DNA of 64,000 nt, from assembly GCF_021021475.1 (NCBI RefSeq), contig NZ_JAINWL010000001.1, positions 1,488,001-1,552,000 on the forward strand. Direction: 5' to 3'. Each line of letters begins with the position of its first letter. Position 1 is the first letter of the stretch. A model generated the notes under the pieces. The model saw nothing but the letters and a program-made list of their open reading frames with translations. It did no database searches and was not told the origin of the DNA. The DNA is from Citromicrobium bathyomarinum (GTDB taxonomy: Bacteria; Pseudomonadota; Alphaproteobacteria; Sphingomonadales; Sphingomonadaceae). Both the position numbers and the translations under genes were made by a program. Shown here piece by piece: positions 1 to 7,800 of this stretch.

Positions 1-147
1 ACCGCCTTGCAGGAACGCGGCATCCCCTCGCAGCTGCTGGTCTTCCCCGACGAGAACCACTGGGTCCTAAAGCCTGCAAATTCCCTGCAATGGCACGATA
101 CCGTGTTCACGTGGCTCGACCGCTGGCTGGGCGAACGCTCCGAATGA
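1..147 (+). CDS. C-terminal end of an S9-family serine peptidase (cut by window edge)
   Basis: Only the last 48 residues are present, open at the left edge. The fragment reads like the end of a prolyl-oligopeptidase or acylaminoacyl-peptidase alpha/beta-hydrolase domain. It has a strand ending in F-P-D-E-N-H, where the His is the expected catalytic His of the Ser-Asp-His triad, followed by a closing amphipathic helix ([10 protein letters not shown]). The rest of the protein, including the nucleophile Ser, lies outside the window, so substrate type cannot be judged. Its TGA overlaps the ATG of the next gene (ATGA), which suggests joint translation. The family call rests on this short motif and is fairly safe at superfamily level only. 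Confidence 0.7.
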   Translation, partial: TALQERGIPSQLLVFPDENHWVLKPANSLQWHDTVFTWLDRWLGERSE

Positions 148-530
148 ACAAGGCGAAGGAACTGCGCAAGGCGCGCGAGGCGCTCGCCAAGACGGGTGGA
201 GAGCGCGCCGCGCGGCACATCTTCTTGTGCGCAATGCCGGAAAAGGCGAAGTGCTGCGACCGCGCGCAGGGCAAGGAATCCTGGAACTACCTCAAGAAAC
301 GCCTGAAGGAGCTGCGCATTGGCCCGTCTAAAGATGACGGGCAGGATCTGCTGGTCCGGCGGACCAAGGCCGATTGCCTGCAGATCTGCGATGCAGGGCC
401 GATCGCACTCGTCCAGCCCGATGGCGTCTGGTACCACTCCTGCACGCCTGAGGTGCTGGAGGAGATCATCCAGCAACACCTTATCGGCGGAGAGCCGGTG
501 GAGGCGTATCGCCTGTATCCGGAGCGCTGA
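144..530 (+). CDS. Thioredoxin-fold [2Fe-2S] ferredoxin-like protein
   Basis: A 128-residue soluble protein that resembles the thioredoxin-like [2Fe-2S] ferredoxins (the NuoE or Aquifex Fd4 fold). Cysteines fall at about residues 29, 37/38, 78 and 82, spaced as C-x(7-8)-C-x(40)-C-x(3)-C, which fits the four cluster ligands of that family. The strand H-I-F-L-C and the later [10 protein letters not shown] segment are typical. It probably carries single electrons for an unidentified partner. I chose the ATG that overlaps the upstream TGA. A longer reading frame from 90 would run into the preceding peptidase gene and adds residues that do not fit the family. Confidence 0.8.
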   Translation: MNKAKELRKAREALAKTGGERAARHIFLCAMPEKAKCCDRAQGKESWNYLKKRLKELRIGPSKDDGQDLLVRRTKADCLQICDAGPIALVQPDGVWYHSCTPEVLEEIIQQHLIGGEPVEAYRLYPER

Positions 531-536
531 GGGCTC

Positions 537-860
537 TCAGCGCCGCCAGTCGTCCTCGCCACTGTCGTGCCAGCCATCCTCGTCGGCCAGCGGATTGTGG
601 ATCGATTCGTCGTGGCCGGTGCCGTTGGAGAGGAACACCAGCCCCATCAGCGCGCTGGCAAGCAGCATCGTCAGCCCGATGCCCAGCGCGACCGCGATGA
701 AGAAATGCGGGCTGACCTCCGCCTCACTCCAGAAGATCGCCGCCATTGCGGCCGCGACCACGATAATCGTCACCAGCAGCATGAAGCGCATGATCCGCTT
801 GTAGCGCGCCCAGGCGAAGGCGGCCTGTTCGGGATCGTCAAGCGGGGATTTGGGCGGCAT
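537..860 (-). CDS. Small two-helix membrane protein, function unknown
   Basis: A 107-residue protein with two clear hydrophobic segments, about residues 22-43 (I-M-R-F-M-L-L-V-T-I-I-V-V) and 52-76, and a strongly acidic C-terminal tail rich in D, E and W. I do not recognise a named function. The start at 860 is preferred because a GGAGGG ribosome-binding site lies just upstream on this strand. A longer reading from 899 has no such site. It is convergent with the ferredoxin gene, with only six bases between the stops, and divergent from the CBS protein gene. Confidence 0.65.
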   Translation of the reverse strand: MPPKSPLDDPEQAAFAWARYKRIMRFMLLVTIIVVAAAMAAIFWSEAEVSPHFFIAVALGIGLTMLLASALMGLVFLSNGTGHDESIHNPLADEDGWHDSGEDDWRR

Positions 861-948
861 CGGGCCCTCCTGTGGCAGGGTGTCGCGCAGATTCGCCAAA
901 ACGCACCCTTCGTGTCATGATCCTCCTCCCAAAAAAGGAGAGCTGAGG

Positions 949-1380
949 ATGGATATCGAACGGCTTGTCGCGGATCGCGATCCTCATGACATCGTGAGCT
1001 GCCAGACGCAAACTCCGATGCGCGACGCGGTTGCGCTGCTCGCGGAAAAGCGGATCGGCGCGCTGCCGGTGATGGACGGCGGCAAGGTCGCGGGCATCTT
1101 TTCCGAACGCGACGTGATCTATTGCATGGCTGCGCAAGGCCCGTCCTGCCTCGAAAGGCCGGTGGGCGAGGTCATGACCTCACCCGCAATCACCGTGACG
1201 CGCGATCAGAAGATCGACCAGGCGCTGGCGCTTATGACCAAGCGGCGCATTCGTCACCTCCCGGTGGTCGAGGACGATGCACTGCTCGGCTTCGTCTCGA
1301 TCGGCGATCTGGTCAAATCGCGCTTCGACGAGGTGGAGCGAGAGGCAGAGGATTTGCGTAGCTACATCCAGACGGCTTGA
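949..1380 (+). CDS. CBS-domain-pair protein
   Basis: A 143-residue protein made of two consecutive CBS domains (about residues 18-72 and 83-136) and nothing else. The repeat signatures are visible: A-V-A-L-L-A-E-K-R-I-G-A-L-P-V-M-D in the first and A-L-A-L-M-T-K-R-R-I-R-H-L-P-V-V-E-D in the second, each followed by a G-I-F-S-E-R-D or G-F-V-S-I-G-D strand. Such Bateman modules bind adenine nucleotides and act as energy or redox sensors, often on unknown partners. The ATG at 949 follows an AAAAAAGGAGAGCTGAGG leader. A longer frame from 850 crosses the promoter region of the divergent gene. Confidence 0.88.
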   Translation: MDIERLVADRDPHDIVSCQTQTPMRDAVALLAEKRIGALPVMDGGKVAGIFSERDVIYCMAAQGPSCLERPVGEVMTSPAITVTRDQKIDQALALMTKRRIRHLPVVEDDALLGFVSIGDLVKSRFDEVEREAEDLRSYIQTA

Positions 1381-1411
1381 GGCAAGGCCCCCTCGCGCCC
1401 ATATCGTAGCT

Positions 1412-1741
1412 ATGACCGATACTCCCGCTCTCACGCAAGCCGCCGCAGCGCGCGTCTCCGCCATTGCCAGCAAGCAGGGCAAGCCCGCGGTTTTGCGGCT
1501 TGCCGTGGATGGCGGCGGATGCTCGGGCTTCCAGTATCGCTTCGAACTGGCCGATGGGCCCGAGAGCGACGACCTGACCAGCGAAACCGACGGGGTGACA
1601 CTGGTGGTCGATCCGGTCAGCCTCGATCTGGTGGCAGGCAGCAAGGTCGATTTCGTCGAATCGCTGGGCGGGGCGGCCTTCCAGGTCGAGAATCCGCAGG
1701 CGGCCGCGGGCTGCGGCTGCGGTTCCAGCTTCGGCATCTAA
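1412..1741 (+). CDS. erpA: Iron-sulfur cluster insertion protein ErpA (HesB/IscA family)
   Basis: A 109-residue A-type carrier that receives Fe-S clusters and delivers them to apo-proteins. The three ligand cysteines are visible: Cys37 in G-G-G-C-S-G-F-Q-Y and Cys101/Cys103 in the C-terminal C-G-C-G-S-S-F. Length and motif spacing are standard for ErpA/IscA. The name ErpA is preferred over IscA because no isc or suf genes flank it; that is inference from context. The ATG at 1412 gives the family N-terminus, whereas an upstream frame from 1277 reads through the end of the CBS gene. It is followed by a very long inverted repeat (1781-1860). Confidence 0.88.
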   Translation: MTDTPALTQAAAARVSAIASKQGKPAVLRLAVDGGGCSGFQYRFELADGPESDDLTSETDGVTLVVDPVSLDLVAGSKVDFVESLGGAAFQVENPQAAAGCGCGSSFGI

Positions 1742-1780
1742 TGCATGGTCCGCGTTTCGCCTTCGGCCAAACGCTTGCAC

Positions 1781-1860
1781 GGTACCAGCCCACACCCCCA
1801 CCCGGCCAACCCGACAGGATAATTCCATGGGCTGGCCGGGTGGGGGTGTGGGCTGGTACC
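1781..1860. repeat. Perfect 28-bp inverted repeat, large hairpin element
   Basis: The left arm (1781-1808) and right arm (1833-1860) are exact reverse complements over 28 bases. Both end in GGTACC and carry a C-rich or G-rich core (CCACACCCCCACCCGG). Pairing extends four more positions with one mismatch, which leaves a loop of about 16 bases. It lies between erpA and xth. No T-tract follows, so it is not a classical intrinsic terminator, although a hairpin this strong would stall polymerase or block 3' exonucleases. It may be one copy of a dispersed intergenic palindrome. Confidence 0.85.
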
Positions 1861-1896
1861 GCCATGTCCATCTGACAAGATGGACAGCCAGAAAAA

Positions 1897-2670
1897 ATGA
1901 AAATCGCCACCTTCAACATAAACGGGATCAAGGCCCGTCTGCCCCGCCTGCTCGAATGGCTGGAGGAAACGCAGCCCGACGTCGCGTGCCTGCAGGAAAT
2001 CAAGTCGCAAGACGACGGCTTCCCTGCCAGCGAGTTCGAGAAGATCGGCTATCAGGCGCTGTGGCACGGACAGAAGAGCTTCAACGGGGTCGCCGTGCTC
2101 GCCAAGCAGGGTCTGACCATGGAAGAGCGACAGCGCGGCCTGCCCGGTGACGAGAGCGACGATCAGGCCCGCTATCTTGAGGTCGAGGTCGATGGCGTGG
2201 TCGTTGCCAATCTCTACCTGCCCAACGGCAATCCCCATCCCGGCCCCAAGTTCGATTACAAGCTGGCGTGGATGGAGCGGCTGCGCGCGCGTATGGCGGC
2301 GCTGTGGGCGCAGGAGAAGCCCACGATCGTGCTCGGCGATTTCAATGTCATCCCGCAGGACAAGGACGTGTGGTCGCCGCCCGCGATGGCGAACGACGCG
2401 CTGATGCAGCCCGAATCGCGCGATGCCTACGCCCGCCTGCTGGCGGACGGGTGGACCGACGCGATCGACACGCTCAACCCGCGCGGCGGGGTGTGGACCT
2501 TCTGGGACTATCAGCGCGGCGCCTGGCAGCGCGATCATGGCTTCCGCATCGACCACTGCCTGCTCTCGCCCGAACTCGCAGACCGCTTGCAGGCGGCGGG
2601 CGTCGACAAGCATGCACGCGGCCGCGAGAAGGCCAGCGATCATGCACCCGTGTGGGTCGAGATCGCCTGA
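1897..2670 (+). CDS. xth: Exodeoxyribonuclease III (AP endonuclease)
   Basis: A 257-residue enzyme of the exonuclease-endonuclease-phosphatase fold that cuts at abasic sites and degrades 3' ends in base-excision repair. Family motifs run in order: M-K-I-A-T-F-N-I-N-G-I-K-A-R at the N-terminus, L-Q-E-I-K with the metal-binding Glu, N-G-V-A-V-L, L-G-D-F-N-V-I-P with the catalytic Asp and Asn, W-T-F-W-D-Y, and S-D-H-A-P-V with the catalytic His near the C-terminus. Length matches ExoIII. The gene stands alone, with a hairpin repeat upstream and a terminator at 2690-2721 downstream. Confidence 0.95.
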   Translation: MKIATFNINGIKARLPRLLEWLEETQPDVACLQEIKSQDDGFPASEFEKIGYQALWHGQKSFNGVAVLAKQGLTMEERQRGLPGDESDDQARYLEVEVDGVVVANLYLPNGNPHPGPKFDYKLAWMERLRARMAALWAQEKPTIVLGDFNVIPQDKDVWSPPAMANDALMQPESRDAYARLLADGWTDAIDTLNPRGGVWTFWDYQRGAWQRDHGFRIDHCLLSPELADRLQAAGVDKHARGREKASDHAPVWVEIA

Positions 2671-2689
2671 GGATGTACCATCACGCGAA

Positions 2690-2721
2690 AGGGGCGCAGC
2701 ACCCTCCCGTGCCGCGCCCCT
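2690..2721. terminator. Intrinsic terminator between convergent xth and sleB-like genes
   Basis: The hairpin has two 13-base arms (2690-2702 and 2709-2721) with one A/C mismatch and a six-base loop. A run of six A on the plus strand (2726-2731) follows a few bases later, which gives a T-tract for leftward transcripts on the other side only imperfectly. It sits between two convergent genes and could serve both. Confidence 0.65.
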
Positions 2722-2746
2722 CTTCAAAAAATCGATCCGGTATCGC

Positions 2747-3409
2747 TTACCGGTAGAAGATGTGCGTCTTGATGGTTGCCCGTGCGACCTTCTTGCGCGC
2801 CCAGCTCGGCTTCACATAGGTCGCGTGGAAATAGAGCGAGTCTTCCGCCGCGCTGTTCCACATGCCTTCGTGCGCAATCCGCGCGATCTTGCGCGCGCGT
2901 TCCCACGCAGCGGCATTGCTGCGGCGGCTGGGGATGACGCCGTTCTTCACGAAGGAGAACTGCGAACGCTGGGTGACAACCCCGCAATAATCCGAAGGGA
3001 AGGCGGAGGATTCGGCGCGGTTGATGATGACCTGCGCCACCGCCAGCTGGCCTTCGATCGGCTCACCGCGCGCTTCGAAATAGACTGCGCCTGCCAGGCA
3101 TTCGAGCTGGCGCGACAGCGTCGCGGGTGCATCGACCTCGGCGACCAGTTCGCGCAGCGATGATGCCTGCGGCGTGGCTGCGTCGGCGACCTGCGCCGTC
3201 TCGTCCGCCTTGCTCGTGTTCTCTTCCGGCAGCGGCTGAACCACTTCTTCGGAGATGAACACCGGATCGGCCGAAGCCTCCGGCTGCGGCGCGATGGAAA
3301 TTTCAGTGTCGCCCTGTTGGGCTTGCGCGTCCGCGTAGGTGAACCCTGCGGATGCGATCAGTCCAGCTGCGACAAACGCCGCAAAGCCGAATTTCGTCTT
3401 GCTACCCAT
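2747..3409 (-). CDS. SleB-like cell wall hydrolase
   Basis: A 220-residue exported protein with an N-terminal hydrophobic signal (about residues 7-29, ending A-D-A-Q-A), an acidic Pro-rich linker, and a C-terminal Hydrolase_2 domain (about residues 100-220). The domain holds the conserved A-V-Y-F-E-A-R-G-E-P-I-E-G-Q segment, with the likely catalytic Glu, then V-A-Q-V-I-I-N-R and C-G-V-V-T-Q-R-S-Q-F-S-F. The family founder SleB cleaves cortex peptidoglycan in spores. In non-sporulating alphaproteobacteria these proteins probably remodel septal or lateral peptidoglycan. Its promoter should lie in the 216-base gap upstream (3410-3625), where I see no other feature. Confidence 0.85.
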   Translation of the reverse strand: MGSKTKFGFAAFVAAGLIASAGFTYADAQAQQGDTEISIAPQPEASADPVFISEEVVQPLPEENTSKADETAQVADAATPQASSLRELVAEVDAPATLSRQLECLAGAVYFEARGEPIEGQLAVAQVIINRAESSAFPSDYCGVVTQRSQFSFVKNGVIPSRRSNAAAWERARKIARIAHEGMWNSAAEDSLYFHATYVKPSWARKKVARATIKTHIFYR

Positions 3410-3625
3410 TGATCCCGTTCAAAGGGCGGTGAACGAACACAGACGCAGGCTGGAACCATCACGCGCCGAAGCGCTTGTTGAAGTTGTGTAAGGTGTGAGG
3501 GTTCTTGAAAGGCCTGCCGGCCGTTCCCCGACTGCGTGCTTATCGATGCGACCGTATTGCCGCTTCGACCGCCTGCGCAAATTCGAAGTCGCGGGCCCTT
3601 CGTCTGTGCGGCGCGCTAGGTCAAG

Positions 3626-3964
3626 TTAAGGCCGCATTTGTGCGACGAACCGTTGTGCATTTTCGACCTGTGCCTCGACGACCCACAAATCTTCGTCCTG
3701 GGCATGTCTGCGATCGCAATATTCGTAGATTTCCCCTTCGTTTTCAGGGGTTTTCTCCTGCGTTACTTGCCATTCGAAGCCAAACCCGGCGGACGGGCGC
3801 CTTTCAACTAGTTTCACGCTTCCGTCTCGCTCGCGCAGCAAAACAATATAGGTGCCGCTTTCACGGTCACCTTTGGCAAGGATAACTCCATTGCCACCGT
3901 CTGCCGAAACTTGCCGCAAAAGAGCACTCACCAGCAGGTGAGTCGGCAGCCGCGAATCGCTCAT
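3626..3964 (-). CDS. DUF1491 family protein
   Basis: A 112-residue cytoplasmic protein that begins R-L-P-T-H-L-L-V-S-A-L-L-R-Q-V and continues with a G-V-I-L-A-K-G-D-R-E-S-G-T segment, the pattern of the DUF1491 family found in alphaproteobacteria. It contains E-R-R-P-S-A-G and a W-V-V-E-A strand near the end. No catalytic motif is evident and the function is unknown. Its ATG overlaps the TGA of the upstream thioesterase gene (ATGA), so it is probably the last gene of an hpf-ptsN-thioesterase-DUF1491 operon. Confidence 0.8.
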   Translation of the reverse strand: MSDSRLPTHLLVSALLRQVSADGGNGVILAKGDRESGTYIVLLRERDGSVKLVERRPSAGFGFEWQVTQEKTPENEGEIYEYCDRRHAQDEDLWVVEAQVENAQRFVAQMRP

Positions 3965-4431
3965 TGCGATTCGTCCGCGTATCCTTCGAGGCCCGAAAGC
4001 GGGATTCGCGAGCGCATGAATGTGCCGGTGCCGCGCCCGATCTCGTCACCCTCTTCGTCGACCAGCCGCGATTCGGCGACCAGCACGCGCCGTCGCCCGC
4101 TGATCCACACGCCCGACGCAGTCACCCGCCCCTCGCGCACCGGCTTGGTGAAATGGGCGTTGAACGCGGTCGTCAGCAGGAATCGGTCGGTGACCAGGGT
4201 GTTGGCGGCGTAGAAGGCCGCATCGTCGAGCATCTTGAAATAGACGGTGCCATGCGCCGCACCCGCCGCGTGATAGACGCTTTCGGTAATATCGAACTCG
4301 ATCCGCGCACGGCCTTCACCCTCGATGGTGAGACCCGATGCGAACAGCGCGTTGATCGGGGCCGAGCGATAGAGTCGCTCGAGCGCGCGATAATGGGCGG
4401 CGGGCCCGGGGGAGTCCTCAGGCTGCGTCAC
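3961..4431 (-). CDS. PaaI-like hotdog-fold thioesterase
   Basis: A 156-residue hotdog-fold protein predicted to hydrolyse acyl-CoA thioesters. Visible family features are a long helix after G-A-A-H-G-T-V-Y-F-K-M-L-D-D-A, then A-A-N-T-L-V, the T-T-A-F-N-A-H-F-T-K-P-V strand, and two closing strands around G-R-R-R-V-L-V-A-E-S. I chose the GTG start at 4431, which overlaps the end of ptsN by 14 bases. The longer frame to 4512 would overlap ptsN by about 95 bases with a Cys/Arg/Ser-rich segment foreign to the family. The substrate is unknown. Confidence 0.8.
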   Translation of the reverse strand: MTQPEDSPGPAAHYRALERLYRSAPINALFASGLTIEGEGRARIEFDITESVYHAAGAAHGTVYFKMLDDAAFYAANTLVTDRFLLTTAFNAHFTKPVREGRVTASGVWISGRRRVLVAESRLVDEEGDEIGRGTGTFMRSRIPLSGLEGYADESQ

Positions 4432-4879
4432 GCAGACCCGAATTCGCGATGATCGCGAACAGCTCTTCCTCGCTGCGCGCTTCGAACAACTGGTGCAGCA
4501 CGCGTTCGTCACGCGTCACGCGGGATATCGCCGCGAGTGCGTGGAGGTGCTGCGCACCCGCATCGCTGGGCGAGAGCAGGCCCACCACCAGCCGCACGGG
4601 GATTCCGTCGGCAGCGTCGAAATCGACGTCGCGGTCGAGATGAATCAGCATCGCCAGCGGGCGATCGATCGTCTCCAGCCGGGCGTGCGGGATCGCAACT
4701 GCCCGGCCGAAGCCGGTGCTGCCGAGCGCCTCGCGTTCGCGCAGCGCGTCCAGCACCATGCCCTCGTCGAGCCCGTAGGCGGATGCAAATCCGCGCGCGA
4801 GCTCGGCAAGGATGGCACGCTTGTCGCTGCAATGGGCGCAGCGAACCGCCTCGGGAAGCAATCGGAACGGACTCGGCAA
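4418..4879 (-). CDS. ptsN: PTS IIA-like nitrogen-regulatory protein PtsN
   Basis: An EIIA-Ntr-type regulator, 153 residues if started at the TTG at 4879. The phospho-acceptor His sits in A-V-A-I-P-H-A-R (about residue 65), followed by the conserved L-H-A-L-A-A-I-S-R helix and an E-E-L-F-A-I-I C-terminus. EIIA-Ntr accepts phosphate from PtsP/NPr and controls nitrogen, potassium or stringent responses by binding partner proteins. There is no ATG at the right place. The TTG at 4879 gives the normal family length, and a TTG at 4927 would add 16 residues. It lies just downstream of hpf, the arrangement seen in many proteobacteria after rpoN, which is absent here. Confidence 0.85.
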   Translation of the reverse strand: MPSPFRLLPEAVRCAHCSDKRAILAELARGFASAYGLDEGMVLDALREREALGSTGFGRAVAIPHARLETIDRPLAMLIHLDRDVDFDAADGIPVRLVVGLLSPSDAGAQHLHALAAISRVTRDERVLHQLFEARSEEELFAIIANSGLRDAA

Positions 4880-4982
4880 GGTACTGTGCTTTCGTGAGCT
4901 GACGTCAGGTCTGGCGTGATGCCGCAAGAGGCGCGGCGGGCGCGCCCTTGCTGGTTGGCATCAATGCCGAACCGCTGGCGCG

Positions 4983-5549
4983 TCAGTGAGGCTCCACCCA
5001 TCCGATCGAGCCGTCGTGGCGGCGATAGACCATATTATGGCGGCCACTGCCAGCATTTTTGAAGAACAGCGCATTGGTGTCGCGCAGATCGAGCAGCATG
5101 ACCGCATCGGCGACCGAGACTTCGGGGATGTCGGTCTTGGTCTCGGCAACCACGGGTGCCGCTTCATCGACCTCACTCTCGTCTTCTTCGGCGCGCGCGG
5201 CGAAGATCCGGTAGGCGGCTTCCTCCGCCTCGGGCGACAGCGCGCGGTCGGTGTGCTTCTCGCTCAGCCGGCGCTTGTAGCGGCGCAGCTGCTTTTCGAG
5301 CTTGGCGGCCGACGCGTCGAGTGCCTGGTGGATGTCATGCGCCTCACCGCGCGACTTCAGCGTCAGGCCCTGCTTGATATGGGCGACGATATCGCACGAG
5401 AAAGCCCCGCCCGGCACCTTGCCGAAGGTGGCGTGGGCCGAAATCGCGCGGCTGAAATACTTGTCGACGATGGCTGCGAGACGATCGGTCGCGTTTTCCT
5501 GCAACGCAGCGCCGGTGTCGATCTGGTGGCCCGAAATCCTGACATCCAT
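4983..5549 (-). CDS. hpf: Long-form ribosome hibernation-promoting factor HPF/RaiA
   Basis: A 188-residue two-domain protein. The N-terminal S30AE/YfiA domain (about residues 1-105) binds the 30S decoding site. The C-terminal domain (about 135-188, from V-S-V-A-D-A-V-M-L-L-D to D-G-S-I-G-W-V-E-P-H) mediates dimerisation of 100S ribosomes in the long-HPF class. The segment between them is acidic and probably flexible. The start at ATG 5549 is supported by a GAAGGAGT site 11 bases upstream. A TTG three codons earlier is too close to that site. It heads an apparent hpf-ptsN-thioesterase-DUF1491 operon. Confidence 0.92.
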   Translation of the reverse strand: MDVRISGHQIDTGAALQENATDRLAAIVDKYFSRAISAHATFGKVPGGAFSCDIVAHIKQGLTLKSRGEAHDIHQALDASAAKLEKQLRRYKRRLSEKHTDRALSPEAEEAAYRIFAARAEEDESEVDEAAPVVAETKTDIPEVSVADAVMLLDLRDTNALFFKNAGSGRHNMVYRRHDGSIGWVEPH

Positions 5550-5598
5550 GCTCAGCAATACTCCTTCTTATTGGCCGCCTTCGGGGGGAGGGCGGGGC

Positions 5599-6300
5599 CT
5601 ATCTATGCCAGATAGGTCTTGTCATACGGTCAAGAAAGGCCGCGTGGGCCGCGAGTTCCTGTTCGCTCGCGGAATGGGGCCGGGCCGGGCGCCGCGGACG
5701 ATCGCCGGAGGGAAGCATCGCGGCCAGTTCGGGCTCCGCCGGAGCGGTATCGCCTTCGCCAAGCTCGCCAATCAGGCCCATCGCGATCTGCCGCCCGCCG
5801 GTCAGCTCGATATAGACCTGCGCGAGCAGCTCCGCGTCGAGCAGAGCGCCGTGGAACACGCGGTGGCTGCGATCGACCCCGTAGCGCGAACACAGCGCAT
5901 CGAGCGAATGCTTGCCTCCCGGGTTCTTGCGCCGTGCCATTTCCAGCGTGTCGATCTTGCGGGTCAGGCAGATCGGTTCGCGCGTACACAGCTCCAGCTC
6001 GGCATTGAGGAAGGCGAAGTCGAACCCGGCATTATGCGCCACCAGCATGTCGTCTCGGACGAAATCGAGAAACTCGTCGACTGCATCGGCGAAACGCGGC
6101 TTGTCCGCCAGGAACTGCGCGCTCAGCCCGTGGATCGCCTCGGCCTCGGCGGGCATGTCGCGCTCGGGGTTGTAATAGGCGTGGAAGGTTTCGCCGGTCG
6201 GCATCCGGTCGACCAGCTCGACACAGCCGATCTCGACCATCCGGTGCCCCTGCTTGGGGTCGATCCCGGTGGTTTCGGTATCGAAGATGATTTCGCGCAT
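5599..6300 (-). CDS. dnaQ: DNA polymerase III epsilon subunit (3'-5' proofreading exonuclease)
   Basis: A DEDDh exonuclease of 233 residues from the ATG at 6300. Exo I (F-D-T-E-T-T-G-I-D) holds the Asp-Glu pair, Exo II (H-N-A-G-F-D-F-A-F-L) the second Asp, and Exo III (H-R-V-F-H-G-A-L-L-D-A) the His and last Asp. It proofreads within the Pol III core together with DnaE. The C-terminal tail after about residue 180 is less conserved and would bind the polymerase. An in-frame ATG at 6321 adds seven residues; neither start has a well-spaced ribosome-binding site. It is last in the leftward maf-aroE-coaE-dnaQ run away from the putative origin. Confidence 0.93.
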   Translation of the reverse strand: MREIIFDTETTGIDPKQGHRMVEIGCVELVDRMPTGETFHAYYNPERDMPAEAEAIHGLSAQFLADKPRFADAVDEFLDFVRDDMLVAHNAGFDFAFLNAELELCTREPICLTRKIDTLEMARRKNPGGKHSLDALCSRYGVDRSHRVFHGALLDAELLAQVYIELTGGRQIAMGLIGELGEGDTAPAEPELAAMLPSGDRPRRPARPHSASEQELAAHAAFLDRMTRPIWHR

Positions 6301-6337
6301 GGCCGGAGTATCGGCCTCCATGGGCCAACTGGCAAGG

Positions 6338-6946
6338 TCAGGCGGGGGAAGGGCGCTCGCTTTTCAATAGGGCGATCAGTTCGGCGACCTCCGCCTCGGT
6401 TTCGGCGAGCGACTGGCCGGTATCGATCACGTGATCGGCGCGCGCGCGCTTGTCCGAGTCCGGGGTCTGCAGCGCGAGGATCTGCTCGAATTTCTCCTCG
6501 GTCATGCCCTCGCGCGCCAGCACCCGCTCGCGCTGGACGGGATGGGGCGCGGAGACCACTACCACCCGGTCGACCCCGCCCGCGCCGCCCTTTTCGAACA
6601 ATAGCGGGATGTCGAACACGATGATCGGCGCGTCGCTGTTTTCCGCGAGGAATGCCGCGCGACGCTGCGCCACCGCAGGGTGCATGATCGCTTCGAGCCG
6701 GGCGAGCTCTTCGCGGTTGCCGAACACCAGCGCGCCCAGCTTGCCGCGATCGACACCCTCGGGCCCGGTCGTCCCGGGAAAGGCCGCCTCGATCGCCCCG
6801 AGCACCGGGCCGCCCGGCCCCTGCATCGCGCGAACCTCCGCATCGGCATCGAACACGGGCACCCCGTGCGCCTCGAACATGGCGGCGACCGCCGATTTGC
6901 CCATCCCGATCGAACCGGTCAGGCCGAGGATCAGCGGGCGTGTCAT
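6338..6946 (-). CDS. coaE: Dephospho-CoA kinase
   Basis: A 202-residue P-loop kinase for the last step of coenzyme A synthesis, ATP-dependent phosphorylation of dephospho-CoA at the 3' ribose hydroxyl. Walker A is visible as G-L-T-G-S-I-G-M-G-K-S at residues about 8-18. The substrate region F-D-A-D-A-E-V-R and the I-V-F-D-I-P-L-L-F-E-K segment are typical, as is the D-R-V-V-V-V-S-A strand. The ATG at 6946 overlaps the aroE stop (ATGA), so the two genes are co-translated. The maf-aroE-coaE-dnaQ order is conserved beside the origin in many alphaproteobacteria. Confidence 0.95.
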   Translation of the reverse strand: MTRPLILGLTGSIGMGKSAVAAMFEAHGVPVFDADAEVRAMQGPGGPVLGAIEAAFPGTTGPEGVDRGKLGALVFGNREELARLEAIMHPAVAQRRAAFLAENSDAPIIVFDIPLLFEKGGAGGVDRVVVVSAPHPVQRERVLAREGMTEEKFEQILALQTPDSDKRARADHVIDTGQSLAETEAEVAELIALLKSERPSPA

Positions 6947-7800
6947 GCGCTCAGCAGCTCGCGCAGTTCGGCATCGTGCTCGCGCGGGGGACGGGCGCCG
7001 TAGAACAGGCGGAACGCCTCCGCCGCCTGCCCGATCAGCATCGCCAGCCCGTCGATCGTTGGATGCCCCGCCGCGCGTGCGGCCTGCAGGAATGCGGTGT
7101 CGAGCGGGTCGGTGACGATATCATAGGCGATCGCACCGGGCGGTGCATGGCTCCAGTCGAAAGCGAGCTCGTCCTTGCCGCGCATCCCCAGCGGGCTGGC
7201 ATTGACCACCAGATCGAGCATGCCCTGCCGGTCGTCGAAGGCGAAATCGGTCGGCGCGGCGAAGTGGTCGATCGGGGCGACATGGTGCTCCGTGGTGCCG
7301 GGCAGCTGCGCGATCAGCTCTTCGGCCTGTTCGGTGCGCCTTGCGGCGAGCAAGAGAGTGAAGCCTTGCACGGCCAGCGCATGGGCGATCGCCCGCGCGG
7401 CCCCGCCCGCACCGATGATCCGCGCCATGCGAAACAGGTGCGTGTCCCGCAGCTGCTGCGTCAGCGGTTCGAGAAACCCGGCGGCATCGGTATTGGTCCC
7501 GGCAAGCACGCGATCGAACGCGGGATAGATCGTGTTGACCGCACCGATCGAGGCGGCCGGGTCTTCCACCGAAGCCAGGTACGGCTGGACCGCCTGTTTG
7601 AGCGGCATGGTCACGTTGCAGCCGCGCCAGTTCGGGTCGGCCTGCCGCTCCGCAAGATAGTCCGCCAGATCGTCCTCGGTCACGCGGGTGGCGCGATAAT
7701 CCGCCTCGATCCCCAGCTTCTCGAGCCAGAAGCGGTGGATCGCGGGCGACTTGGACTGGGCGATGGGATCGCCGATCACCTCCGCAAAGGGCATGCTCAT
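6943..7800 (-). CDS. aroE: Shikimate dehydrogenase (NADP+)
   Basis: A 285-residue enzyme that reduces 3-dehydroshikimate to shikimate in aromatic amino acid synthesis. The N-terminal substrate domain has G-D-P-I-A-Q-S-K-S-P-A-I-H, with the shikimate-binding Ser pair, N-V-T-M-P-L-K with the catalytic Lys, and A-V-N-T-I. The Rossmann domain has I-I-G-A-G-G-A-A-R-A, followed by A-A-R-R-T-E-Q-A, which suits NADP. The late N-A-S-P-L-G-M motif is also present. Start and stop overlap maf and coaE by four bases each, which indicates one transcript. Confidence 0.95.
   Translation of the reverse strand: MSMPFAEVIGDPIAQSKSPAIHRFWLEKLGIEADYRATRVTEDDLADYLAERQADPNWRGCNVTMPLKQAVQPYLASVEDPAASIGAVNTIYPAFDRVLAGTNTDAAGFLEPLTQQLRDTHLFRMARIIGAGGAARAIAHALAVQGFTLLLAARRTEQAEELIAQLPGTTEHHVAPIDHFAAPTDFAFDDRQGMLDLVVNASPLGMRGKDELAFDWSHAPPGAIAYDIVTDPLDTAFLQAARAAGHPTIDGLAMLIGQAAEAFRLFYGARPPREHDAELRELLSA

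Noticed and set aside
3410-3625. A possible small gene or RNA in the gap before the SleB-like gene
   Set aside because: No frame has a good start with a ribosome-binding site, and no tRNA or conserved RNA fold was recognised. It probably only holds the promoter.
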